DNA of 17,206 bases from Gemmatimonadota bacterium (GCA_003222235.1 QHVD01000105.1:1-17206), one strand, 5' to 3'. Shown: positions 6,258 through 14,048, numbered from the stretch's first letter. The notes: generated from the letters alone by a model not told the origin. Translations and numbers: made by a program.

Positions 6258-8003
6258 CTAACGCACGCTCCACCAGAGGAAATATTTGGCCGCGAGGCGG
6301 CGGGTTTGATGCGGGTGCACCTCGTTCCAATTCCCGGTCACGAGGGGTGCGGCCGGCTCGAGCGACGCGACCGTGAGGTGCAGGTGGTTCGGGTTGTCGG
6401 CGGGCTCGGCGCGCTCCTCCACGGTGAGCCCCTGCGCGACGCCGTGACGCTCGGGCCGCCAGCGCAGTACGGCGTCTGGCGAGGGCCGCGCGGGCGGCCA
6501 GAGGTCGAGCCGCAGCTCCCCGCCCGGCCAGTCCCCCGTGACCACCACCGTGGCGGCGACTTCGAGCTTGCCCAGGGCGCCGGCGTTGAGCCGGCTGTGC
6601 GACGTCACGAACGACTCGATGGGATGGAGCTCGGCATGCCAGTCGTCGTGCCCGCAGTCCACCACCCACCGCCCCGTCAGGTGAGTACGGTCCCCCGGCT
6701 CGGGCCGGTAACCGGCGGGGATGAGCCACTGCTCGATCTCGGCTTCCAGGCTGCCCTGGAGCTCGGCGCCGAAGTTCCCGAGCCCCTTGTCCGTGCCCGG
6801 CTCGCGCTCGCGGTCCTGGGCGAGGAGAAAACGGTACTCCGGATCGGGCCGCACGAGCACGATCCAATCGTCGCACAACGCATGCTGCGCGTTGAACACA
6901 CCGCATTGCTCCGAACCGTTGGGCGGCGGGTCGCCCAACCAGTACCCGTCCGGTGCCTCGGCGTGGTCGCCGGCGTAGTCGGCGCCGGAGAGGAAGCTAT
7001 TCGTGACCACGCCCTCCACCGCCGACGCGATCCATGGGATCGGCCGGTCCATCACGTCCCCGTGGCTGGGCCGGCGGCTCCACTCGAGGATTTTCCGAAG
7101 CCGAGCGGAGTCCGTTTGCGCCAGGCGTACCAGCTCCTCCGATGTCACGTAGTGATTGCCCGGCCATCGCAGCGGGAGGTCGGCGTAGTACTTGCGCTCG
7201 CCGTTGTTGCGCTCGCGGCCGTCCACCGGCCAGTTCTTGGCGAGCACGGTAGTCCACCCGGGCGGCCCGCTGTTGGGGTTGAGCACGCGGAGGATCGGGT
7301 CGAGCGTGGATACCACTTGCCGGGAGCAATAATCTCCGGACCCGGACAGTGGGGTCGTGGCATGCGGGACGAGGCCGTTCACCTGTGCCTGGGACGCGGC
7401 GGCGAAGAACGCCGACCAGCCGGCGACGGGGATGGGCCGGCAACCCGCGCCCGCGAGCCGGCGCGCGAGCTGGGCCAGGTCGCCCCGGTGTGCGGCGCAG
7501 GGATCCACCGGGGGGAGGGGAATCACGAGCCAGCGCGGTGCCGGGCCCAGTCCCGGCGGAAAGGCGCGCCCCGCCGCGAGCCACCGGGCGTCGTCCAGGT
7601 TGTCCGCCTGAAGCTCGACGAAGGCCCGTGCCCCGTGCCCGGTGGCGATCGGGTCGGACCGCGTGTCTTCGGCGTCGTCGGCGCGCCGCACGTCGTACCA
7701 CGCCGGGCTGACGGGCGCCGTGTAGCTCAAGTACACCGTGCCGTCGGGGTGCCGCTCGAGAGAGTTGAGCGTCGCGGCTCCCCCCCCGCGCTCGCGAAGC
7801 AGCTGGAAGTGAGGCAGGGTGCGACTCGTTCGGTCCCCGTCCACCGCGGACCCGAGCCGGATGCCCTGGTTGCGCTCGACCAGGCTGAGCAGGGGCTCCA
7901 TCTCGGTGGTGGCGCGCCGTGTCTCGGCGCCGGCGACGGCGAGTCCCGCGAGGACGCAGGGCAAAGTGATCCGGGTGGCCCGGCCGCGACGTTGGCGTGT
8001 CAA
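6258..8003 (-). CDS. Large exported protein of unknown function
   Basis: I do not recognise this 581-residue protein. The start chosen is TTG at 8001-8003, which overlaps the DUF2779 stop as TTGA. No ATG or GTG is available before the signal-like stretch (LPCVLAGLAVAGA, residues 14-26, after an Arg-rich n-region). The chain looks like a real coding region: even composition, many Trp and Tyr, and conserved-looking blocks such as APRWLVIPLPPVDP (about residue 162 on), LNPNSGPPGWTTVLAKNWPV, WIVLVRPDPEYRFLLAQD and GRWVVDCGHDDWHAELHP. The last has the layout of a metal or catalytic site (Asp-Cys-Gly-His then His-x-Glu-x-His-Pro), but no enzyme family can be named. A C-terminal beta-rich region (about 470-560) might be a carbohydrate-binding or immunoglobulin-like fold. 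Function is unknown; the coding call is solid. Confidence 0.75.
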   Translation of the reverse strand: MTRQRRGRATRITLPCVLAGLAVAGAETRRATTEMEPLLSLVERNQGIRLGSAVDGDRTSRTLPHFQLLRERGGGAATLNSLERHPDGTVYLSYTAPVSPAWYDVRRADDAEDTRSDPIATGHGARAFVELQADNLDDARWLAAGRAFPPGLGPAPRWLVIPLPPVDPCAAHRGDLAQLARRLAGAGCRPIPVAGWSAFFAAASQAQVNGLVPHATTPLSGSGDYCSRQVVSTLDPILRVLNPNSGPPGWTTVLAKNWPVDGRERNNGERKYYADLPLRWPGNHYVTSEELVRLAQTDSARLRKILEWSRRPSHGDVMDRPIPWIASAVEGVVTNSFLSGADYAGDHAEAPDGYWLGDPPPNGSEQCGVFNAQHALCDDWIVLVRPDPEYRFLLAQDREREPGTDKGLGNFGAELQGSLEAEIEQWLIPAGYRPEPGDRTHLTGRWVVDCGHDDWHAELHPIESFVTSHSRLNAGALGKLEVAATVVVTGDWPGGELRLDLWPPARPSPDAVLRWRPERHGVAQGLTVEERAEPADNPNHLHLTVASLEPAAPLVTGNWNEVHPHQTRRLAAKYFLWWSVR

Positions 8004-9499
8004 AACAGCTCCAGCTGGTCCCCGATCAGGCTCCTGAGCTTCTCCAGCATCTTTACCATGGCCCACGTGTCCCGCTCGCAGTAGCGGCGCAGCGCCTCGC
8101 GCAGCCCGGCCTTCTCCTCCGGTCGCATCCCGTCGCCCTCGAACATGAGGCGTAGCAGCTCGACGGTCGCCGTTTCGCCCTCGTTGATCTCCAGATCGGC
8201 GTATGACAGCCCCGACACCAACGCGGGGAGGGTCCGCTTGATGCTGAAGCTGCCGCCGAAGTCCGGGTGATACACGTGGTTGCGCACGACGGGGAGAAGG
8301 TCGACGAGTTTTGTCTCGATCCGCTCGAGCTCTTTCGCGAGTGACGGCACCGCCTCGGCGAGCTGGCGGATGCAGTCGCGCTCGAAGCTCGCATAGTAGG
8401 CCACGACTTTCCGCGCCCCGGCGCAAGCCGCGACCAGCGCATCGGCCAGCGCGGGGCGGGGGTCGCCGGGGCCGTCGGCGATCCACTCGTGGTGGACCAT
8501 GCCGCGCCCGCGTTCTTCGATGTGTACGCTGAACTGCGCCGGGACGTTCTGCCACGGCCGGCACCCGTTCCAGCGCGGAACCGCCAGGCTCACCGTCTCG
8601 AAGTCGAGAAACGCGAGCGGGGACGTGAATGGGGCGAGGGCGCCGGCGAGCGTCGGCTCGACCACCATCCGGCCCCTCGTTACGGCTTTCACCTGGCGGG
8701 CGTGGATCACGGAGAGCTCCAGGTCCGAGGGCAGGTCGTAGATCGTCGCATAGCCGTCCGCCTCGTATTCGAGCGCCTTCTTGCGCTCGATCCGGTAGAG
8801 GCTGCTGACGTGGTGGTCCGGGAGCCTCGGCCAGCAGCGGTCGAGGAAGGGGCAGTCGTGCGGCCGGGTGCAGTGGTCGCCGATCGGCACGTCCGGGAGC
8901 GGCCCGTCGAGCATGCGCAGCTGCGCCGCGATCTCGTCGGGGACGCCCAGCAAGACTCCTTCCACGGCGGCGGTGACGTCCTCCCGCACGAACAGGTTGC
9001 CGAGATCGGGATGGCGGCAGTCGGGGTTCAAGTGCATCACCTCGGCGTGCTCCGCAGGCAGCCCGCAGCGCCGCAGCACGTGCACCTGGAGCGCGACGTC
9101 GGGCACGTGCTCGGGCTTGAGGCTGTTCGCCGCCTTCACCTCCACCACTCCATACCCGCGCGGGCTGCGCTCCAGAATGTCCACCGCGGCGTAGGTCTCG
9201 TCGGCGAGGAACATCCCCTCGTAGATCGCCGGCGGCTCGCTCTTCAGGGCCTCGCGCGTCTCCGCCACCCTGTTGTCCCACTCGGAGAACGGGAGGTCGA
9301 TCAGCACGCCGGCCGGGACGCGCTCCCGCGCCACCCTGCCCACCTCGGTCCCCTGGTTCAGCACGTTCCGCAGCGCGGGGCTGGGGATTAGCTCCGAGGC
9401 GTCGGGTTCATGCACCCGCCACCAGAGCTGCTTGTGACATTGGAGTCCGGCGAGGAACCGGGACTTGGAGAGCCGGTAGGTGGCGGGCCGGGTGGACAT
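8000..9499 (-). CDS. DUF2779 protein: Cas4/RecB-like iron-sulfur nuclease fused to a DEDD exonuclease-like domain
   Basis: 499 residues. The N-terminal half is a PD-(D/E)xK nuclease of the RecB/Cas4 type: LSKSRFLAGLQCHKQLWW (10-27), D107 in AAVDILE, then VVEVKA with E120 and K122, and Q138. C21 with C210, C216 and C222 forms the spaced four-cysteine set that holds a 4Fe-4S cluster in Cas4 and AddB nucleases. The C-terminal DUF2779 part looks like an RNase H-fold 3'-5' exonuclease: LAFLDFETV (D299, E301), YYASFERD (E373, D375) and YCERDTWAM (D477). The start ATG lacks an obvious ribosome site. Families of this build are scattered in bacteria and phages and are presumed to act in DNA repair or nucleic acid processing; the true substrate is not known. 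Its stop overlaps the next gene, an unrelated exported protein, which is an odd partner. Confidence 0.9.
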   Translation of the reverse strand: MSTRPATYRLSKSRFLAGLQCHKQLWWRVHEPDASELIPSPALRNVLNQGTEVGRVARERVPAGVLIDLPFSEWDNRVAETREALKSEPPAIYEGMFLADETYAAVDILERSPRGYGVVEVKAANSLKPEHVPDVALQVHVLRRCGLPAEHAEVMHLNPDCRHPDLGNLFVREDVTAAVEGVLLGVPDEIAAQLRMLDGPLPDVPIGDHCTRPHDCPFLDRCWPRLPDHHVSSLYRIERKKALEYEADGYATIYDLPSDLELSVIHARQVKAVTRGRMVVEPTLAGALAPFTSPLAFLDFETVSLAVPRWNGCRPWQNVPAQFSVHIEERGRGMVHHEWIADGPGDPRPALADALVAACAGARKVVAYYASFERDCIRQLAEAVPSLAKELERIETKLVDLLPVVRNHVYHPDFGGSFSIKRTLPALVSGLSYADLEINEGETATVELLRLMFEGDGMRPEEKAGLREALRRYCERDTWAMVKMLEKLRSLIGDQLELF

Positions 9500-9544
9500 C
9501 TGCTAACAGTCTGTGCTCAGCCCGCGCCGAGCAAGGGCGACTCT

Positions 9545-9722
9545 TCAAAACGGAAAGATGATCCCCACGTCCTTGAGCTTTGTGAACTCGGAGCTTTGTG
9601 AACTCGCGGGCCGACAACTCGTAGAGCTGCGCCGGCTGGCCGCGCTCGCGGCGCTGCTCCTTGACGGGCAGCGCCCAGCGCCCTTTGAACGGCGGTAAGC
9701 CCCGCTCGATCAAGAACGGCAA
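9545..9722 (-). pseudogene. Possible decayed coding fragment of unknown origin
   Basis: The 243-base gap between the divergent genes at 9499 and 9743 holds no intact gene. On the minus strand it reads as ordinary-looking protein (RGLPPFKGRWALPVKEQR, then LYELSAREFTKL) until a 16-bp tandem duplication shifts the frame. If one copy is removed the frame continues as KDVGIIFPF and stops at the TGA at 9545-9547. The upstream part would run into the thioesterase gene on the other strand, so at most a 3' remnant survives. I cannot name the parent gene, and chance coding potential in GC-rich DNA is a real alternative. Confidence 0.25.
9575..9606. repeat. Perfect 16-bp tandem duplication
   Basis: GAGCTTTGTGAACTCG occurs twice with no gap, at 9575-9590 and 9591-9606. 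Sixteen is not a multiple of three, so it shifts any reading frame. The unit is itself a near-palindrome (GAG...CTC ends). It probably arose by replication slippage. Confidence 0.95.
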
Positions 9723-9727
9723 AACCT

Positions 9728-9742
9728 GATTATTTTTGCTCC
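9728..9742 (+). promoter_or_regulatory. Candidate -10 element of a leaderless promoter for the thioesterase
   Basis: An AT-rich island in otherwise GC-rich DNA, with TATTTT at 9731-9736, lies only six bases before the ATG at 9743. No Shine-Dalgarno sequence precedes the start. A -10 at this distance would begin transcription at or beside the A of the ATG, giving a leaderless message. No convincing -35 is visible. Confidence 0.25.
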
Positions 9743-10858
9743 ATGACCCGGCCGATCGACACTTCGCTCGAGCAGCGCCTGCCGCTCGGCACCGACCTCG
9801 CGCTGCGGCGCCAGTTCATGGTGGTGAACGAGCCGCTCCCCGGAAACCTGCGGTTCGGGCGGCTGCTCGAGGTGCTCGACGCCCTCGCCGAGGAAGCTGC
9901 GCTCCGCCACGTGCGCCGCGCCGCGCCGCAGGCGTACGTGGTGACGGCCGCGATCGACCAGGTCGTGCTGCGCACGCCGGCGGACGTCGCCCGCGACACC
10001 GTGCTCAAGGCGCGGCTCAACTTGGTGGGGCGGAGCTCCATGGAGGTGGGGATCCGCGTGGAGCAACCCGGCGTCGAACCCGCGCACGTGGCGTCGTGCT
10101 ACTTCACGATGGTGGCACGCGTGGGCGAGGGGGATGCGGCCGAGAGCATCGCGGTCGAGCCGCTCGAATATCCGGAGGAGATCGACGTGAGCCGCCGCGA
10201 CAAGGCGATCAGGCGCCGGGAGCTGTACCGCCGGCGTCTGGCCTCCGCCGCGAGGCCCCCCACGCGCGAGGAATACGATCTCTTGGCGCGGCTGCACGCG
10301 GCCCAGGAGCAGCCGGGTTTTGCCGGCCTGCTCGCCGGGCGGCTCACCACCATGGCGTGGGAGCGGATCTATCCCGAGCTCGAGCACGTGCCGAGCAAGG
10401 CATTCGGGGGGTATCTCGTGCGGCGGGCCTACGAGCTGGCGACGATCCAGGCGGAGGAGATCGCGCCCGACCGTCCCGTCATCGCGCGTGTCAACCGCAT
10501 CAACTTCCTGCAACCGGTCCGGATCGGCGACAAGCTCCGGCTCGCGAGCAGGGTGGTGTACACCGGCCGCGCCGCCGTCACGGTCGAGGTGACGATCGAG
10601 CGGATCAGTTGGGACCGGGTGACCAGGGCGCTGTGCAACACCTGCGTCTTCACGTTCGTGAACGTGGACGAGCAGATGACGCCGCGGCCGGTGCCGCCCG
10701 TGTACCCGACGACTTACGCGGAGGACGCGCGCTACCTCGAGGCGTACCGCTGGCACCGCCGGCTCAAGGCCCGGCGGGCGGCGCGGCAGCGGCTGGGGAG
10801 ACGAAGCCGGGGCACAGCGCCCTACGCGGAGTGGCCGACCCCGATGCCGGAGGGGTGA
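9743..10858 (+). CDS. Double-hotdog acyl-CoA thioesterase (ACOT9/10-like)
   Basis: 371 residues with two hotdog domains in tandem. The first spans about residues 20-135 (FMVVNEPLPGNLRFGRLLEVLDALAEEAALRHV; a hotdog helix) and the second about 215-325 (PSKAFGGYLVRRAYELA, then RVNRINFLQPVRIGDKLRL). This arrangement matches the ACOT9/ACOT10 and bacterial YkhA-like thioesterases, which hydrolyse acyl-CoA to free acid and CoA in the cytoplasm. The middle linker is charged (RRDKAIRRRELYRRRL). The ATG is the only sensible start. The C-terminal tail from about residue 345 is Arg-rich and low in complexity and ends next to a repeat element, so the natural end may have been altered. The gene stands alone and converges on a truncated alcohol dehydrogenase. 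Acyl chain preference is not predictable. Confidence 0.85.
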   Translation: MTRPIDTSLEQRLPLGTDLALRRQFMVVNEPLPGNLRFGRLLEVLDALAEEAALRHVRRAAPQAYVVTAAIDQVVLRTPADVARDTVLKARLNLVGRSSMEVGIRVEQPGVEPAHVASCYFTMVARVGEGDAAESIAVEPLEYPEEIDVSRRDKAIRRRELYRRRLASAARPPTREEYDLLARLHAAQEQPGFAGLLAGRLTTMAWERIYPELEHVPSKAFGGYLVRRAYELATIQAEEIAPDRPVIARVNRINFLQPVRIGDKLRLASRVVYTGRAAVTVEVTIERISWDRVTRALCNTCVFTFVNVDEQMTPRPVPPVYPTTYAEDARYLEAYRWHRRLKARRAARQRLGRRSRGTAPYAEWPTPMPEG

Positions 10859-10882
10859 GGGTTCTGCTCGCCCCCAGACCCG

Positions 10883-10946
10883 TCCTCACCCCTGACCCTG
10901 TCCTCACCCCTGACCCTGTCCTCACCCCTGACCCTGTCCTCACCCC
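10883..10946. repeat. 18-bp tandem repeat, three full copies plus a partial one
   Basis: The unit TCCTCACCCCTGACCCTG is present at 10883-10900, 10901-10918 and 10919-10936 without mismatches; a fourth begins at 10937 (TCCTCACCCC) and runs into the palindromic element. The unit resembles the outer arm of that element (TCCTCACCCCCTG), so it likely arose from it by slippage. Copies abut with no spacers, which excludes CRISPR. Confidence 0.93.
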
Positions 10947-11110
10947 CTGGCCCCCTCTCCGTTCCGGAGAGGGGGAACGGTATCTCTCCCTCCGTTTCGC
11001 ACGACAACGGGGTTCGTTTGGCACCGTCGTGGTTCGCCCCGTGGGTGGCGCTCGGTGATAGTCCATAAGTCCCCCCTCTCCCGAAGGGAGAGGGGGACAG
11101 GGGGTGAGGA
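10937..11110. repeat. Palindromic repeat element: two inverted copies around a 95-base core
   Basis: The left copy starts TCCTCACCCCCTGGCCCC and contains a perfect 10-bp hairpin, CCCCCTCTCC / GGAGAGGGGG (10951-10975, 5-base loop). The right copy is the same sequence inverted: a perfect 11-bp hairpin CCCCCTCTCCC-GAA-GGGAGAGGGGG (11072-11096) followed by ACAGGGGGTGAGGA (to 11110). The two copies of roughly 40 bases are nearly identical as inverted repeats. The core (10976-11070) shows no recognisable gene. No transposase is present, so it resembles a REP/BIME or MITE-like non-autonomous element. No T-run follows the stems. Its minus-strand reading supplies the abnormal C-terminus of the alcohol dehydrogenase. 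Confidence 0.85.
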
Positions 11111-11836
11111 CCCCTTCAGCACCACCGTCCCGCGGGGCCGCACCGCTGACAGCGCGACGCCAAGCCCGTCGGGGTTTCCCGTGCACTCCACGACCACGTC
11201 GAACCCTCCCGGCGCCACCGTGTCGGGGCCGCCGGTGCGGATGCCGCGCTTCCCGAGCAGCGCCAGCTTGCTCGGATGACGCCCGGCCACCAGCAGATCG
11301 CAGGGGGTGAGGCTCAGGGTCTGCGCGACCAGCTGGCCGAGTTTCCCGTCCCCCAGGACGAGCACCCGGTCGCCGGGGTGCAGGGGAACCTGCTCCTGGA
11401 TCTCGAGCGCGGCGGCGAGCGGCTCGGTGAAGGTGGCCGCGTCGGTCGAGACGTCGTCCGGAACGGCGTGCAGGTTTTCGACCGGAAGCGTGAGATAGTC
11501 GGCAAACGCCCCGTGCCGCCCCACGATACCCAGCACGGTCCGGCGCTCGCAGTGGGTGCGACGCCCGGCCCGGCACGCGCTGCAGCGGCCGCACACCGCG
11601 TTGATCTCCCCCACCACGCGGCGGCCCCGTAACGGCTCGGGGCCCTGCTGCACCGTCCCGACGAACTCGTGCCCGAGGATTCCCGCGTAGGGGTAGTAGC
11701 CCCGCACCAGCTCCAGGTCGGTGTTGCAGATGCCCGCCTGGTGCACGCGCACCAGCGCTTCACCCGGCGGCGGCTCGGGGACAGGGACGTCGTCGCGGAG
11801 CCGAATCTTCCGTCCCTCGAGCCAGATGGCGCGCAT
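10940..11836 (-). CDS. Zinc-dependent medium-chain alcohol dehydrogenase, C-terminus replaced by repeat element
   Basis: 298 residues from the ATG at 11834-11836; a GTG at 11852-11854 could add six. The first ~242 residues are a good zinc MDR dehydrogenase. Catalytic zinc ligands are C37 (GICNTD), H56 and E57 (GHEFVG); a four-cysteine structural zinc site is at C82, C85, C88 and C96; the NAD(P)-binding turn is GDGKLG (162-167). After TVVLKG the homology stops: the remaining ~56 residues (SSPPVPLSLRERG onward) are translated from the palindromic element down to a TGA at 10940. Family members usually have about 330-350 residues, so roughly the last 90, including part of the fold that closes the active site, are missing and not found elsewhere in the gap. 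It is probably non-functional. It follows the patatin gene by 36 bases. Confidence 0.8.
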   Translation of the reverse strand: MRAIWLEGRKIRLRDDVPVPEPPPGEALVRVHQAGICNTDLELVRGYYPYAGILGHEFVGTVQQGPEPLRGRRVVGEINAVCGRCSACRAGRRTHCERRTVLGIVGRHGAFADYLTLPVENLHAVPDDVSTDAATFTEPLAAALEIQEQVPLHPGDRVLVLGDGKLGQLVAQTLSLTPCDLLVAGRHPSKLALLGKRGIRTGGPDTVAPGGFDVVVECTGNPDGLGVALSAVRPRGTVVLKGSSPPVPLSLRERGDLWTITERHPRGEPRRCQTNPVVVRNGGRDTVPPLRNGEGARG

Positions 11837-11872
11837 CGTCGCCGTAGTGGGCACCTTGAGCCGAGACCCCGG

Positions 11873-14048
11873 TCAAAAGGGAAGCCCGAGGTCGAGTTCA
11901 ACCCTCGGCCAGTCCGTGTGCCCGCTCCCCGACACGCTCAGGCTCAGACGGCCGGCGAAGGTCTTCGCGCCGAGCTCCATGCCGACGCCATCCACGTAGC
12001 CGGCGGGATCCCAGCGCCAGCGGTCGAACACGTTGCCCGCGTTCCAGCGCACGCGGCCGAAGACGTCGCGCAGGAACTCCCACTGCGCCCCCCACTCAAT
12101 CTTCTGGACGTGCCGCCCGCGCAGCTCCTGAATGTTGAGCCCCACGAAAGAAATGTCGCGGTCTGGAAAGACGTAGTAGGCATTGGCGCCACCGAGAAAG
12201 AACTGATAGTGCGGCGGAGGGTCGCCGCCCGAGGCTCCGACGGTCACGCCGGCCCAGAGCGAGATGGTGCGATAGACCGGCAGGTACCCTCGGACGTCGG
12301 CAAAGTGGTGCGAGAAGGAGCCACCCCTGTCGGCGAGTCGGTTCCCCCACTCGGAGAGGGCCTTGAGTCCCACGCCGCGACTCGGGAATAGACCCCGGTC
12401 GTAGGTATCGACCTCCACGACGCCGGCGGCGCTGTAAAACGTCCGCTCGATCGAGCCGGAATCCACCGCGGACACTTCCTGGTTCCATCGCGCATGCTCG
12501 GCCTTGACCCCCGCGGTCAGCTCGGTGTTTGGCCATCGACGCCGACAACGCGCCCAGATCGACCCGGACCTGAGCCACGCGGTGCTCGCCATCGTAGAGA
12601 TCGAAGGGAGTGTGGGCGTAGTCGGCTCTGGCGCCGAGCGTCACGGTCTTCAGTTCGCCGACGGATGGAGATACGCCCAGGCCGACCTGGCTCTGCTGGC
12701 CCAGACGGACGTCCACCCGCCCGTTCGCCCCGGAACCTGCGCCGCCGAGGATGCCCGACAGCAGCACCGAGGCCTTGTACCGGCTGTCGTAGCGGAGTCC
12801 GACGCCGAAGCGGCCGGCGGACGGCTCCCGGACCATCACTGTCAGCTCGCGCCGTTCGGCGCCGCCCGGCAGCGCCTCCAGCCGGTAGCGGACGGTCTCG
12901 AACAGCCCCGTGGCGTAGAGCCGATCAATTCCCTGGTCGAGCTCACGGCGGGACACCCAGGTGGGCGGTCTCAACCCGAGGGCTCGGACGAGAAGCCGCT
13001 GCGGGATTCGACCCGGGTCGTCGAACCGGAGCGTCGCCACCAGGACCGAGTCGGGCGTCGCCACCGGCGGCCGGGGCTCTCGAGCCCCGGTGGAGGATCG
13101 TGACAGGGCCTCGATTTCCGGCAGAGCGGCGCGGGCCGCCGCTTCACCCCGGGCGATTATGTCGCGAACCCGATTGAACCCGAATGCGGGGAACGCGCGC
13201 ACGTCGGGCTTGATGAGCACGTCGCACTGCCTTCGCTGCTGGTCCTCCGAGTCCCAGATCCGGAACGACACCGATTGGACCAGGACGTCGACGAACGAGA
13301 CGATGCTGTCCCGTGGCTCGAGGGGGTCGGTGACGTCGCTGCAGATCAGCAGATCCGCGCCGCGGGCGCGGGCGTCCTGCGCGGGAAGGTTGCGCACGAC
13401 ACCGCCGTCGATGAGGACCCGGCCCTCGATCTCGACCGGTGAGAAGACGCTCGGTATCGCCGTGCTGGCGCGAATGACATCGGGCAGGAATCCGTGATCG
13501 AGCACCACTGCCTTGCCGGTTTCGAGGTCCGTCGCCACGGCGGCGAACGGGATGGGCAACCGGCTGAAGTCCCGAACGGAGTGGACCGGCCAGGTGAGGC
13601 GGGCCAGCAGCTGGGAGATGCGCTGGCCCGCCACGACGCTGCGAGGGAGGTGGATCCGTGCGCGGTAAATAGGCAGCGTGAGGACATAATGGTTTTCGGT
13701 GAACTTCCGCTCGACTGGAAGGTCCCGGCGCTTCACCGGGTCGGTGAGGAGCGCGTACCAGTCTTCGGTTGTGGCTATGGTGTCGAGCGCGGTGGCCGTG
13801 TAGCCGGCCGCGTACAAGCCGCCGACGACGCTGCCCATGCTGGTGCCGGCGATGACGTCCACCGTCACGCCGGCTTGCTCGAGCACCTTCAAGACCCCGA
13901 TGTGGGCCAGCGCCCGCGCTGCGCCGCCGCTCAACGTCAGGCCGATCTTCGGGTGCCCGGGAGAGCTGGGGGGGCCAGGCGACTGAGCGGAGGCCAGAGC
14001 CCCCGGCAGGAGTGCCCAGAGCGTGAGCAGCAGGCGGCACCGTCCCAA
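11873..14048 (-). pseudogene. PlpD-like patatin phospholipase with POTRA and outer-membrane beta-barrel, single-base frameshift
   Basis: Two overlapping frames make one protein: the first from the start to about 12530, the second from there to the TGA at 11873. Removing one T from TTT at 12528-12530 joins them (SMA then NTELTAGVKAEH) into 724 residues, close to PlpD of Pseudomonas. Order of parts: signal peptide 1-21 (ends ALASA); patatin domain with SGGAARALAHIG oxyanion region (40-51), nucleophile S70 in GTSMG and D214 in DGG; a POTRA-like region near 330-405; a beta-barrel ending GLPF with a terminal Phe, the usual barrel-assembly signal. TTG at 14046-14048 is chosen because AGGGA lies seven bases upstream; ATG at 14102 is an alternative. 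Type Vd proteins export the lipase through their own barrel. The shift could be decay or a sequencing error. Confidence 0.82.

Noticed and set aside
6306..8084. Plus-strand open frame of 592 codons opposite the unknown exported protein
   Set aside because: Since neither strand has a named family here this deserved care. The minus frame has a start coupled to DUF2779, a signal-like N-terminus and Trp/Tyr-rich blocks, while the plus frame is Arg/Val/Gly-rich and would collide with the operon.
9710..10756. Minus-strand frame of 348 codons opposite the thioesterase
   Set aside because: Arg/His/Asp-rich shadow; the plus strand shows two hotdog domains.
10883..10946. CRISPR array
   Set aside because: Units of 18 bp abut without spacers and no cas genes are near; the Cas4-like DUF2779 protein is a different family context.
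10951..11096. Intrinsic terminators for the convergent genes
   Set aside because: The stems are strong but no T-run follows on either strand, and the structure belongs to a repeat element whose frame is read through by the dehydrogenase. Termination remains possible but is not shown.
12096..12540. Extension of the first patatin frame past the shift to 12096
   Set aside because: After about 12530 this frame turns Arg-rich and loses beta-barrel character, whereas the other frame gives amphipathic strands and a proper terminal Phe.
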